From contig NZ_CP009517.1 in NCBI RefSeq assembly GCF_000970305.1, positions 3,658,001 to 3,722,000 of the forward strand: 64,000 bases of DNA, given 5' to 3'. The notes under the pieces were generated by a model. That model ran no database searches, was not told the DNA's origin, and saw only the letters and a program-made list of their open reading frames with translations. Numbering within the stretch: the first letter of the stretch is position 1; the number at the start of each line of letters is the position of its first letter. This DNA is from Methanosarcina barkeri 3. GTDB lineage: Archaea; Halobacteriota; Methanosarcinia; Methanosarcinales; Methanosarcinaceae. Both the position numbers and the translations under genes were made by a program. Below are positions 17,112 to 26,515 of this stretch, piece after piece.

Positions 17112-19205
17112 TCATATATTTAACAGTCTTAACATCTCATTGACCTCAGTAGTAGGAAGCTGACATTGATAGTTCTGGCAAACGTACGCAGTAGCTTTTC
17201 CCTCGATAGGAACCTGTTCTTTCGTATACTTTGCCAGCTTTGCAATTTCAGGGTCCTTTCCTTCAGGTCTGAAAATCAGCACTTTATTAGGAATGAAATA
17301 AGTCCAGAGTTCATCAAGCATGTGTCCAGTGTCCGGAGACTCGTGTTTTCCGGAAATTACCACTTGATAAGCCGGACCCAGGCCAAAGTCAAGCGCTGAC
17401 AAAAACTGCGTATACCCCGAGGGCATTTTTCTGACGAGTTTTGAAAAAGCGCGTTCCAACCCTTGAGCCCTATCTTCCAGTTCCGAATCTGCAGTAATTC
17501 TGGAAAGTCTAAGAAGATTCAGCATCTCAATAGAATTTCCTGAGGGTATGGCTGCGTCCGCAAACTCTTTTTTCCTGAAAATAAGTGATTCACTGTCATC
17601 AGCAGTAAAAAAGAAACCCCCCTGAACGGGGTCCCAGAAGTGCTCGAGAAATTCTCTATTGAGACAAAGAGCTGCTTTAAGATATTTCAGTTTAAATCCA
17701 GCCTCGTAAAGCTCGATAAGTCCATGGATCAGGAATGCGTAGTCGTCGGCATTTCCGGAGATGCCGGATTTACCGTCTCGATATCGGTGAAGCAGTCGTC
17801 TATCGGGACTGTAGAGTCTCCGGAGGATTAAATCGGCGGCTTTTTCGGCAGCTTTCAGATATTTCTCCTCACCAAAGGTCTGGAAACCTCTTGCAAAAGC
17901 TGCAATCATAAGTCCGTTCCAATCAGTTAGAATCTTGTCGTCCTTTTCAGGTCTTTTACGTTTGTTCCGAGCTGATAGGAGTTTTTCTTTAGCTATTTTT
18001 ATCCGACTCTCGACTTCGTCAACAGGAATATTCATTTCAGCAGCTAAGGTTTCAAGAGAACGAGACATATAAAAAATGTTAGTACCGATTTTTTTACCTC
18101 TTATTTCTTCTTCAAAGTTACCTCCTTCACTGAAATTAAATACTTTTGTTATCAGTTCGGACTCTTCAGGACTAAGAATCCTTTGGACTTCTTCTAAAGT
18201 CCATAGATAGTATTTTCCTTCCTCTCCTTCAACATCAGCATCTTCCCCACAATAAAATCCACCTTCTTGAGATGTCAGGTCTCTTAACACATAGTCAAGA
18301 ATTCCCTCTGCTGCTTCTTTATACAGTCTCTTGCCGGTAACTTGGTAAATTTCTGTATATGCAGTTGCAGTAAGAGCCTGATCATATAACATCTTTTCAA
18401 AATGGGGAACAATCCACATATTATCTGTTGAGTAACGGTGAAAACCCGAACCAAGGTGGTCGTAAATTCCTCCCCGGTACATATTTTCCAGAGAATACTC
18501 AACCATATGAAGAGCTTCAGGGTTTCCACTGCGCCTCCAATAGCGAAGTAAAAAGAAAGTTTTATGTGGAGTTGGAAATTTGGGAGCTCTTTCGAAACCT
18601 CCGTATTCATTATCAAAAGATATCAGTAGTTCTTCATAAGCCTCCTGCAATATTGATTCCCCTATACTCTCTCCTGCTGACTCTGAGATCATATTCTGTA
18701 TAGTAGACGTGATTTTTTCAGCCGACTCAAGGACTTCTCCATGCTGCCTGTCCCAGATTTCCTCTATTCTGGGTACGAGTTCGAGCATCCCTGTCTGGCT
18801 AAAACGGGAATTTTTGGGGATATAGGTTCCTGCAAAAAATGGCTTCCTATTTGGGGTCATAATAATATTAAGAGGCCAGCCGCCTCTTCCAAGAATAACC
18901 TGGCAGACCGTCATGTAAACATTGTCAATATCAGGTCTTTCTTCCCGGTCTACTTTTATGCAAACAAAAGCCCTGTTCATGAGTCTTGCTACCTCTTCAT
19001 CCTCAAAAGACTCATGTGCCATTACGTGACACCAGTGGCAGGTGGAATATCCAATTGACAGAAAAATAGGTTTGTTTTCTTTTTTGGCTTTCTCAAAAGC
19101 TTCTTCTCCCCATGGGTACCAGTCCACAGGATTATACGCATGCTGGAGGAGATACGGACTCTTTTCATTTATCAGGCGGTTAGGTTTTTTATAATTTTCT
19201 CCCAG
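17112..19205 (-). CDS. YyaL/Spata20-type thioredoxin-domain protein (DUF255)
   Basis: An N-terminal thioredoxin-like domain carries C-H-W-C in [11 protein letters not shown], followed by a six-hairpin glycosidase-like alpha/alpha toroid. This is the YyaL/SSP411 family, whose function is unknown. ORF tools stop at GTG 19127, but in-frame residues upstream ([19 protein letters not shown]) are the conserved start of this family, so the gene is longer. No ATG, GTG or TTG exists in the extension. A GGAGGG SD sits 6 nt before an in-frame CTG at 19205, giving 697 residues. The preceding small gene ends 19 bp upstream, so the two are probably co-transcribed. Confidence 0.85.
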   Translation of the reverse strand: MGENYKKPNRLINEKSPYLLQHAYNPVDWYPWGEEAFEKAKKENKPIFLSIGYSTCHWCHVMAHESFEDEEVARLMNRAFVCIKVDREERPDIDNVYMTVCQVILGRGGWPLNIIMTPNRKPFFAGTYIPKNSRFSQTGMLELVPRIEEIWDRQHGEVLESAEKITSTIQNMISESAGESIGESILQEAYEELLISFDNEYGGFERAPKFPTPHKTFFLLRYWRRSGNPEALHMVEYSLENMYRGGIYDHLGSGFHRYSTDNMWIVPHFEKMLYDQALTATAYTEIYQVTGKRLYKEAAEGILDYVLRDLTSQEGGFYCGEDADVEGEEGKYYLWTLEEVQRILSPEESELITKVFNFSEGGNFEEEIRGKKIGTNIFYMSRSLETLAAEMNIPVDEVESRIKIAKEKLLSARNKRKRPEKDDKILTDWNGLMIAAFARGFQTFGEEKYLKAAEKAADLILRRLYSPDRRLLHRYRDGKSGISGNADDYAFLIHGLIELYEAGFKLKYLKAALCLNREFLEHFWDPVQGGFFFTADDSESLIFRKKEFADAAIPSGNSIEMLNLLRLSRITADSELEDRAQGLERAFSKLVRKMPSGYTQFLSALDFGLGPAYQVVISGKHESPDTGHMLDELWTYFIPNKVLIFRPEGKDPEIAKLAKYTKEQVPIEGKATAYVCQNYQCQLPTTEVNEMLRLLNI

Positions 19206-19224
19206 TAAAATCCCTCCAGCCTCT

Positions 19225-19500
19225 TCAAATTTTTATTTCTTGCCAGGCAAACATTCTGCTTTTAAGGACTTTGGTTATTCCTATTTCTTTCCTTAGGGTC
19301 CTGACAGCTATTTCTGCCTGCACACCCAAAAGAGATGAAATCGCAGTTTCCATGTCTCTGATGATCTTAGTTTCCGGTAATTTTAACAAGTACAAAGGAT
19401 GGCCTTGCCCCAAATTTACACATCTGGTATGTCCCGATTTCCAGACTCTCTGAAAATAAGTCTTATAGGATTGCAGATTTAACTCGCTAGTAATATCCAT
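19225..19500 (-). CDS. Hypothetical protein, 91 residues
   Basis: ATG 19500 has SD GGGGAG 5 nt upstream, which argues for a real gene. The composition is soluble and basic, with a conserved-looking centre ([20 protein letters not shown]) and a helical C-terminal half. I do not recognise a family. It stands 19 bp before the CTG start of the YyaL homologue and probably shares its transcript. The 378 bp upstream (19501-19878) hold no other gene. Confidence 0.55.
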   Translation of the reverse strand: MDITSELNLQSYKTYFQRVWKSGHTRCVNLGQGHPLYLLKLPETKIIRDMETAISSLLGVQAEIAVRTLRKEIGITKVLKSRMFAWQEIKI

Positions 19501-19878
19501 TCTAACTCCCCTAATCTAAACACCGATCTCCATAGATTTTGTTCTAAATGAATGACCAACTCTGGAGTGGATTTAATTTATCCCCAAAATGATATCTTTT
19601 AAGCTCTCGCTAAGCTTTTAAATAAAAAATTAAGTACAGCAAATTTCCCCACTTTAGATATTCATCTCCTGAATATCAATATATCGGTATTCTGAGAGAT
19701 TATTTTTATATATAAACAGGTAAGAAAGGCTGTTTTAGAAGTAGTATTGGCAGGAAAATTCTGAAACGTGGATATTCGTTTCATTTTAGGTTCCCGCATT
19801 TTAGTTTAGAAAAAGTTATTTAAACGACGAAGCACTATTTCGGGTCATTTTCCATACATCTACAATTTGCTAAGTATT

Positions 19879-20835
19879 TCAGGAGACTCCTTGCTTTTTA
19901 ATTGATTGAAGCTGTCCGAGATCTTCACCTTTTTCTTCACGAGCTCCTACTTCCAGGAAATTTACAACTTTTAAGACTCTATATGATTGCTCCTGCTTTT
20001 TTTCGGCATCTCTGGCTTGATATACCCTGATTGAGCGAAGAAGATCGATTTTTCGGAATTCTGGCCAGAAAGGAGCACAGAAGTAAGCTGCACATTCACT
20101 TCCGTTAGCCTGCCAGGAAAGGAAATTTGAAATCCTTTCATCTCCACCGGTGCGTATGACAAGATCCACATTTGGAACAGAGACCCCTGGGGCAGGATAA
20201 AGATGTTTTGAAATGAGACTCTCATCCACTTCCCCAATAGAGAGTTTCCCGCTGGAAATACAGCCTGCAATATCGCGGACGGCCTGAATAATATCCTGCC
20301 TGCCTCCATAGGCAATGGCAACATTCAGATAAAACTTTCCATAATTTTCCGTAGCTTTCTCTATTTTTTCAATTGACTCATTAAGAAAAGAAGGTAATTT
20401 TGACCTATCTCCTATAACACGAACCTGTGTCTCTTTTTCATATGTCCTTGAATCAGAGTAAAGTTTCAGGAATTTTTCGTTAATGAGGTTGAAGATACCG
20501 TCGACTTCCTCTTCAGAGCGCCGAAAATTTTCCGTAGAAAAAGCATAGAGAGTAAGCTGCTTTACCCCGATCTCATAACACCACTCAATTACCTTTTCTA
20601 TAACTTCTCCCCCCATTGCATGCCCGAAACTTCGATCTTTTCCCAGCTGCCCCGCATACCTGCGGTTCCCATCCATAATAACAGCTATGTGATGCGGAAT
20701 TTCTGAATTTAAAATCTTTATCTGGAGTCTTCTCTCATACTCGTGATAAAATATACTAAATATACGGTTTTTCAAAAAACGGAGTCCTGCTCGAAAGATT
20801 CCCATGCTCTTAGGCAAAATACTTAATTTTTTAAT
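19879..20835 (-). CDS. uppS: Cis-prenyltransferase (undecaprenyl diphosphate synthase family)
   Basis: The enzyme condenses isopentenyl diphosphates onto an allylic primer to make a long cis-polyprenyl diphosphate; in archaea its product feeds dolichyl-type glycan carriers. Signatures are [13 protein letters not shown] (catalytic Asp and Arg), [11 protein letters not shown], the VIGDRSKLP region, [11 protein letters not shown] and [16 protein letters not shown]. An N-terminal extension of about 50 residues precedes the core. Start: TTG 20889 and ATG 20805 lack SDs. AGGAGG sits 7 nt before an in-frame ATT at 20835, so I place the start there, giving 318 residues. The C-terminal 20 residues are variable. 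Confidence 0.88.
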   Translation of the reverse strand: MKKLSILPKSMGIFRAGLRFLKNRIFSIFYHEYERRLQIKILNSEIPHHIAVIMDGNRRYAGQLGKDRSFGHAMGGEVIEKVIEWCYEIGVKQLTLYAFSTENFRRSEEEVDGIFNLINEKFLKLYSDSRTYEKETQVRVIGDRSKLPSFLNESIEKIEKATENYGKFYLNVAIAYGGRQDIIQAVRDIAGCISSGKLSIGEVDESLISKHLYPAPGVSVPNVDLVIRTGGDERISNFLSWQANGSECAAYFCAPFWPEFRKIDLLRSIRVYQARDAEKKQEQSYRVLKVVNFLEVGAREEKGEDLGQLQSIKKQGVS

Positions 20836-21696
20836 GAATTTTCCTCCTGAAGATATCCAGATGTAAGAAATGTCCGCGTAAGTTTTCAATAGAGCTTAAT
20901 ATCTCTGTTGTCCAGGATATTAATATCTCTTCTGCTTAAAAATCCTATCTGTCGAGTCTATCTAGAAAATGTTTTACCCTCAAATTAATAAAAACCTCAA
21001 AACTATTTTCGGGATCAGAAAATCGAGATCTGATGCTCAGAGAAATAATTTTGAATTTTGGGATTAATTCAACGATTAATTCTGAAAAAACAAGTATGTC
21101 CATCTTATTTAAGGAAAATGTAGAGAAAGGCTTATGCATATGTTTTTAACTAGTAAGAGCATTCCGAATATAACAATTAATATAATAAACAACAAAATAT
21201 ATTCAACTCATATAAAAAAGATATGAGTAAAGAATGGGTAAAAACTCGAATGAAAAAGTACCACAGTATCAATAATATATACAACAATTATTAAAAAACT
21301 GAAAACTTGCGTCTCCATATTTCATATTTTAAAGCGTCTTTATATCTCATATCTTAAATGGCCGATCTAAATTGCGATCATAAAAATACTCCTGATGATT
21401 ATATATGATGATAATTATAGGATGATTATTATATCAAGAATAAAACTGAGTTTTGGGAGTAGTTATTAGACCGAGACTCTATCAGAAATAAAAACTGTAT
21501 GCGCTATATCTCGCTTATCGAGCTAAATTTTGGAAATATTTAGCTCTCCAATGTTCCCAGTTTTTACTTGAAGTAAATCAGGGTACCTCGAAGCAAGATT
21601 CAAAGTCTTTAATCACTCCGCTCTCTTCGCTGCTTTAGCAGAATCAATAAGCAACTTCAAGATTTTTACCCAAAAACAGATAGCAAGAAGAGTGGC
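20836..21696. other. A+T-rich intergenic region
   Basis: About 860 bp with no convincing gene. A minus-strand ORF at 20945-21139 has neither an SD nor a family. Near 21375-21430 short GATGATTAT words repeat irregularly. The promoter of the prenyltransferase gene should lie here. Confidence 0.45.
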
Positions 21697-21999
21697 TCAG
21701 TAGTTTTCAAGCACAGAGCCAACAATGTTTTTATAACTTTCTTTCAGGGAATAGACGTTGTGATCTCCAGTAACATTTATGCTCAGAATTCCAAGCCTTG
21801 TGTTCATAAGCCCGACCATAGCCGACACTCCCCGGTAGCTTACCTCAAAATTTCCTTTATCCAGGTAATCGTAAACTTCACCGGTGGTGAACTTGTCTCC
21901 GGTCAGGAAGAGATTGAGCACAACCTTGCGTATCCCGTTTTCATCCCTGCCGAGATACTTAATCAATCTCGCTCTTACCCTTTCTTCCGCAGTTTGCAG
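21697..21999 (-). CDS. DUF2551 family protein
   Basis: This small, probably winged-helix protein comes from a family restricted to methanogens (DUF2551). The core GIRKVVLNLFLTGDKFTTGEVYDYL, then the SYRGVSAMVGLMNTRLGILS segment, is clear. The TTG at 21966 leaves out in-frame residues ERVRARLIKYL, which look like part of the family. A GAGGTG SD lies 7 nt before an in-frame CTG at 21999, giving about 100 residues. The alternative GTG inside that SD is in another frame and soon stops. The role is unknown, perhaps DNA binding. Confidence 0.7.
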   Translation of the reverse strand: MQTAEERVRARLIKYLGRDENGIRKVVLNLFLTGDKFTTGEVYDYLDKGNFEVSYRGVSAMVGLMNTRLGILSINVTGDHNVYSLKESYKNIVGSVLENY

Positions 22000-22529
22000 T
22001 TTCGGACACCTCAGTTAATGATTGAATTATGTTGCTTTAGCATTATATTGCTCACTATTCTTTTAGTTATAAAAAGTATGCGACCTCTGAGTAGAGGCGC
22101 TAAGAAACGAATACCCTATATCCTTATCGTTTATATATTTTAGGATTGCTTTTTTTAATTATTAATATAAGTTATAAATTTAATACCAACGCATAAGTTT
22201 CAGCATACTGTCAATGGCGATAAATGATCCACGTTATTCATAAGTTAAAGTCCTCTGATCTCAGTGCTTAAGGAAATTTGAGAGTTATAAAATATGTTAA
22301 AGAAGTAGAAGTAGTATATATGAAACTTAGCTATAAAGAGTTAAACAACAAGGATACATCGCATAGGAAGTAGAAACACTACAGCTGAGTCAGATATCTG
22401 CAATTTTTGAGATTATTACCGTAAAAGCTCAGGCAAGGCAGGAATTTTTCTTGATCCGGCTTTCATACCCTTGCTCAGCAAATTTCCAATAATAAAAAGC
22501 ATGGAATATACTAAACATAAAATACGTAA
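22000..22529. other. Intergenic region between divergent genes
   Basis: About 530 bp between the divergently transcribed DUF2551 and phosphopantetheinyl transferase genes. No ORF or repeat stands out. Confidence 0.4.
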
Positions 22530-23225
22530 GTGGACTGCATGTGCAATGAGTACTTAAAATTGCCTTTTCCCATTTCTCTTGAATATGTACCTTACCTGTG
22601 GCAACAGAGCGATATTCTTATTTTTCTTGTTGACCTGGATAACTATGACACGTTTAGTACAAGTTACCTCAGCAAGATAGAATTAAAATATCTTGAGAGG
22701 TTACAGACAAGTTACTTTAAGAAAAGATATATTGTCTCCAGAACGGTTTTAAAACACATAATATGCAAGATTGCTAATGAGCAATCAGCCTCTGAAATAT
22801 TCACATACAAAAACGAATTTGGGAAAGTCTGCGTCCTTAATCACAATGAACTACGCATTTGTATATCGTATACCGAAAGCCTTGCAGTCCTTGCAATCTC
22901 AAAGGTTGACGTTGGTATTGATATTGAACTTGCTAGAAAACTAGCTCTTAAAAGTACTTTTAAAAACTTCCATAAAGAAACTTCACTTGTGGATGAAACT
23001 GCAGGTGAAACCGATCTTTTAAAAATATGGACTTTAAAAGAATCTTATTCCAAGTTTTCAAATAAAAAGATGCATCTTGTTTTTAATAAGGAACTGGATC
23101 TCAATAGCGTTAACTATTCAACTTACATTTTGGACAACAAATACTTAATCTCTATCGTTACTTCTCAGAGATCATACGTCACCATTATAAATCGTCTTCA
23201 AAAAATCGAATGTAATTGGGATTGA
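22530..23225 (+). CDS. 4'-phosphopantetheinyl transferase (Sfp type)
   Basis: The enzyme transfers phosphopantetheine from CoA to a serine of a carrier protein. The 231-residue size fits the Sfp class. The two signatures are present: DVGIDIE, whose acidic residues bind Mg2+, and IWTLKESYSKFSNKKM (the W-T-x-K-E-A-x-x-K motif, here with Ser for Ala). Such enzymes are uncommon in archaea. An acyl carrier protein gene follows 335 bp downstream on the same strand and is the obvious substrate. Starts at GTG 22530 or ATG 22539 both lack SDs, so the N-terminus is uncertain. Confidence 0.82.
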   Translation: MDCMCNEYLKLPFPISLEYVPYLWQQSDILIFLVDLDNYDTFSTSYLSKIELKYLERLQTSYFKKRYIVSRTVLKHIICKIANEQSASEIFTYKNEFGKVCVLNHNELRICISYTESLAVLAISKVDVGIDIELARKLALKSTFKNFHKETSLVDETAGETDLLKIWTLKESYSKFSNKKMHLVFNKELDLNSVNYSTYILDNKYLISIVTSQRSYVTIINRLQKIECNWD

Positions 23226-23446
23226 AGATTTTTCGATGAAATCTGAAGTTTAAAGTTATGCATCTATTTCTGTTTTATTCAGGCTGATTCGTACACGTAT
23301 GAATCCCCGATTGTGGGATGACACACTGAATATATATTTTAATAGGTTAAAGAAATTAGGCCATATAATACATTAGAATACATGCGATCGATTTTCACTC
23401 ATATTTCGTCTTAAATAGGGCTTTGTCAGCCAATAAGTGGCTCAAA

Positions 23447-23472
23447 TTATTTATATAGTTGGATTACGTAAT
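23447..23472 (+). promoter_or_regulatory. Candidate promoter with palindrome for the carrier-protein operon
   Basis: A TATA box (ATTATTTATATAG, about 23447-23458) is followed 4 bp later by the perfect palindrome ATTACGTAAT (23463-23472), just ahead of the expected start site near 23480. A repressor at this spot would block archaeal polymerase. The leader to the carrier-protein ATG would be about 80 nt. The half-site ATTACG is the same as in the spaced palindromes at 8962 and 9074. Confidence 0.5.
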
Positions 23473-23560
23473 TATCACTGAGGACTCACGTCATTATGAG
23501 CAGAAATGCATTATTTATGATTATTGGTCCACTGAACGAAAACTTTGGGGGTAATAATAG

Positions 23561-23806
23561 ATGGAACAAATAAAGAATGATATAGTAGATTATTTAAAAG
23601 CTAATTCTTTCATGGACAATGGTAGTAGTTTGAAGGATAACGATTCTCTCACTCAAAATGGCATTATAGATTCCATTGGACTACTTGAACTTATGGACTA
23701 TATCTGTGAGAAATATTCTATAGAGATTCCTGAAGATATGCTGACACCGGAAAATTTTGATTCGTTACAGGGAATTACTAATATGATAACAAAACTGGCG
23801 AAGTGA
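23561..23806 (+). CDS. Acyl/peptidyl carrier protein
   Basis: The 81-residue acidic helical protein fits the PP-binding fold. The attachment motif is I-D-S-I-G-L-L-E-L with Ser38 as the probable phosphopantetheine site. Length, charge and the helix II sequence resemble DltC and stand-alone NRPS-type carriers. SD GGGGGT lies 8 nt before the ATG. The ligase gene starts 6 bp after its stop. Free-standing carrier proteins are rare in archaea, which lack a standard fatty acid synthase (general knowledge), so this points to a dedicated pathway, probably acquired by transfer. Confidence 0.88.
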   Translation: MEQIKNDIVDYLKANSFMDNGSSLKDNDSLTQNGIIDSIGLLELMDYICEKYSIEIPEDMLTPENFDSLQGITNMITKLAK

Positions 23807-23812
23807 AAAGAT

Positions 23813-25291
23813 ATGCGAATTGATGCGTATATCACTGAGTACGCCAGAAAAACTCCTCAAAACATTGCCCTGGAAGAGGGTAAAAACTCAGTTTCCTATA
23901 GCTGCCTTGACAATGATATAAATACTATTGTTTTAACATTAGATGATTTCAAACACTGCAGGTTTGCAATACTGGCAGAATCAGGCATGCTATATGTGAA
24001 AGTTCTCATGGCAGTGTATCGATCTAAAAATATTGCAGTCCCTCTACCAATAGAATTTCCTAAATTCAGTCTTGAAAAAATCCTTTATACTGGTCATATC
24101 AACAATATCATCACAACCGATACACAGTACTCAAGGTTTGGAGAGGACTTTTTTGAGCGTTTTGGAACTGTGATAATTATTTCCGGTAATAATTCCGGAG
24201 AATTTTTGCGCAAGAAGATTGAAACAGAAACGAATAATCCGGAATTACGGCTAGTTCTTTACACCTCAGGTACGACAGGCACCCCAAAAGGAGTTATGTT
24301 AAGTGACAAAAATCTGGTAGCAAATGCAGAGTCAATAATAAAGGTGCTTGGGATAAGTTCCAGAGACAAAGGGGCACTGGTAATATCCCCGCATCATGCT
24401 TTTGGGAACTCCATAATTAACTCCCATCTAATGGCTGGTAGCTCGGTCAGAATTGGAAATATGAATTTTATAGATTCGGTTTTCAACCTTATAGGGTCAG
24501 ATGTGTCCATATTCTATGGAGTGCCCAGCACCTACCGTATACTCCTTCGGTATATGGAGAGGTTTAGAAAGGACTTTTCAAATGTAAGAACGGCTGCATC
24601 GGCAGGTGGGGGGATGGATCGGTCTATTGTAAAAGAGATGAGGGAGTTAGCTCCCGATATAGAGATTCTTCCTATGTACGGGCAGACTGAAGCTACGGCA
24701 AGGCTTGCCTACTTGCCAGCAGAAGATGTGGACGGGTTTGTTGACACTATAGGAAAAGCAATTCCAGGGGTTATACTGGATGTCTTTGATTCTGAGTACA
24801 GGCCAGTAAAGCCTGGCATCACGGGCGAACTGGTTGCTACAGGAGACAATATTATGCTGGGATATCTGGACGATGAAATCGCCACGGAAAAGAGAATTAT
24901 AAATGGGTGGTTGCATACCGGCGATCTCGCACAGAAATTGCCCAATGGATATATCAGACTGCTAGGACGCAAGGATGATCTTATAAAAATCGGTGATCAT
25001 CGCGTTAACCCAAGAGAAATTGAGAGAAACATAGAGGAAAACAATGAAGTATCAAGGGTTTTTGTCGTACCTGTGCACCATGAACTTATGGGAACTGCAA
25101 TTAGCCTCATGGTCATACCTGCGGAAGGGACAGAAATTGAAAAGTTGTTTACATTCTGCCGAAAAAGCCTGCCAGGTTACCTGTGTCCAAGAGAAATACT
25201 ATTCATTGATCACCTTCCCTTGAGTGAAAACGGGAAAATATCCAATAGATCCATTATAGAGGAATACAAGCATGTCAAAGCTAGTATGTAA
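23813..25291 (+). CDS. AMP-dependent acyl/aminoacyl ligase (adenylation enzyme)
   Basis: This ANL-superfamily enzyme (492 residues) activates a carboxylic or amino acid as its adenylate and loads it on a thiol. Core motifs are YTSGTTGTPKG (150-160, ATP phosphate loop), YGQTEATARLAY, GWLHTGDL (365-372), RKDDLIKIGDHRVNP and the catalytic lysine of NGK (Lys475). It lacks a fused carrier domain and therefore probably loads the carrier encoded 6 bp upstream. Substrate residues cannot be read reliably by eye. Its 3' end overlaps the next gene by 20 bp, which suggests translational coupling. Confidence 0.88.
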   Translation: MRIDAYITEYARKTPQNIALEEGKNSVSYSCLDNDINTIVLTLDDFKHCRFAILAESGMLYVKVLMAVYRSKNIAVPLPIEFPKFSLEKILYTGHINNIITTDTQYSRFGEDFFERFGTVIIISGNNSGEFLRKKIETETNNPELRLVLYTSGTTGTPKGVMLSDKNLVANAESIIKVLGISSRDKGALVISPHHAFGNSIINSHLMAGSSVRIGNMNFIDSVFNLIGSDVSIFYGVPSTYRILLRYMERFRKDFSNVRTAASAGGGMDRSIVKEMRELAPDIEILPMYGQTEATARLAYLPAEDVDGFVDTIGKAIPGVILDVFDSEYRPVKPGITGELVATGDNIMLGYLDDEIATEKRIINGWLHTGDLAQKLPNGYIRLLGRKDDLIKIGDHRVNPREIERNIEENNEVSRVFVVPVHHELMGTAISLMVIPAEGTEIEKLFTFCRKSLPGYLCPREILFIDHLPLSENGKISNRSIIEEYKHVKASM

Positions 25292-26309
25292 AAAGTGTGT
25301 TCTGGATTCCGAGATTCCAGGTATACAAATTAATGGGGACACTGGCCTCTGTCACTTCTGTGAAACATTTACTCCCCTTAGTTCACAGGAAAAAAAGAAT
25401 TATCTGGCCAGAATTGAAGAACTTTTTGAACAGCACGGAGGAAAAGGTAACTACGATGTAATTTATGCACTTTCCGGTGGGAAAGATTCATCGTACACAC
25501 TCTACAAACTCAAAAAAGACTATCCTTTCCTCAGGATACTTGCTGTACAGTTCGATAACGGGTTTACTTCCGAAAACGCAATAATGAACGCAAAAAAAAT
25601 ATGCAAGACCACAGGATGCGATTATTTCCAGTTGACAATGGAAAAGGAAATCTTGTATGATACATTTCGAAAAGCTGCAGAGTCTTATGATGCGTTTCCG
25701 AAATTCGCTAAATATCGAGCCAGTGACATATGCAACGTTTGCATCACTATCATTAAACAGAAGTTAATAGAGCAGGCAATACTTCAAAAAGCGCCTTTCG
25801 TAATATTTGCCTTTACATCTGGACAGTCTCCTAATCCAATAATCAACTTATCAGTTAATTTTATTCAGTGGTCCAGAGACTTATTTGAGAAACAACTTCG
25901 GAAAATAGGCGTAGAGGACAAGGACGAAATCTTTCTCCTAAAAAAAGAGGTTCTTGATAACGTAGGTGAAAATGTTCCGAGTATACTGCACCCTCTATGT
26001 CTCTGGGATTACAACGAAGATAAAGTACTTGAGACCCTGCTTGAAATCGGGTGGGAACTTCCGGGAATCAATGACAGCAATTCAACCAACTGTACATTGA
26101 ACTCTTTTGCCTGTTACAACCATCTGGAGAAGTACGGGTTTCATCCATATGCCTTTGACGTAGCAGGGCTTGTCCGAAGCGGTGAAATGTCAAGAGAAGA
26201 GGGACTTGAAAAAATTAATCAAAAACTGTCACAGCCATTGATAGAAGAGGCTGCAAGAAAGCTTAATTTGAAAGTAAAGAGCTCACAAAAAATAATCGTT
26301 AAATTTTGA
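25272..26309 (+). CDS. PP-loop ATP pyrophosphatase, WbpG/PseA-like amidotransferase family
   Basis: The 345-residue protein begins with a zinc-ribbon-like segment (C6-x2-C9 ... C27-x2-C30, with G-x-C-x-x-C) and then the PP-loop SGGKDSS at 68-74. This is the layout of N-acetyl sugar amidotransferases (WbpG/PseA/LegG), which adenylate a carbonyl and replace it with ammonia. A further C-N-V-C pair lies in the middle. Those enzymes normally work with HisH/HisF-like partners that supply ammonia, and none is encoded here. The next gene is a second ATP-using amide-forming enzyme, so the pair may act on the carrier-bound acyl group or on its acceptor. The substrate is unknown. Confidence 0.78.
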   Translation: MSKLVCKKCVLDSEIPGIQINGDTGLCHFCETFTPLSSQEKKNYLARIEELFEQHGGKGNYDVIYALSGGKDSSYTLYKLKKDYPFLRILAVQFDNGFTSENAIMNAKKICKTTGCDYFQLTMEKEILYDTFRKAAESYDAFPKFAKYRASDICNVCITIIKQKLIEQAILQKAPFVIFAFTSGQSPNPIINLSVNFIQWSRDLFEKQLRKIGVEDKDEIFLLKKEVLDNVGENVPSILHPLCLWDYNEDKVLETLLEIGWELPGINDSNSTNCTLNSFACYNHLEKYGFHPYAFDVAGLVRSGEMSREEGLEKINQKLSQPLIEEAARKLNLKVKSSQKIIVKF

Positions 26310-26339
26310 TTCTTAGATAAAGAGCTTAACCATATTAGG

Positions 26340-26490
26340 TAATCAAATCAATTAAATTAAACAGTTTAACTTGAACAGTCTACTCAAACAGTCTAACTTA
26401 AAACAGTTTAATTTAAAACAGTTTAATTCGAACAATCTAACTTAAACAGACTAACTTAAACAGTCTAACTTGAACAGTCTAATTCTAAAG
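26340..26490 (+). repeat. 15- to 17-bp tandem repeats (AACAGTCTAACTTA type)
   Basis: Eight or nine diverged units of roughly AACAGTYTAAYTTRA fill most of the gap before the NAD-synthetase-like gene. The array lies inside the presumed operon and could act as a spacer in the mRNA. Confidence 0.7.
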
Positions 26491-26515
26491 ATCTAATTAT
26501 TTGAGGGGTAATATT

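Noticed and set aside
20945-21139. 64-codon minus-strand ORF upstream of the prenyltransferase
   Set aside because: No SD, A+T-driven composition and no family.
23496-23573. 25-codon ORF overlapping the start of the carrier-protein gene
   Set aside because: Has no SD of its own, and its second half is the SD and start of the carrier gene in another frame; probably chance.
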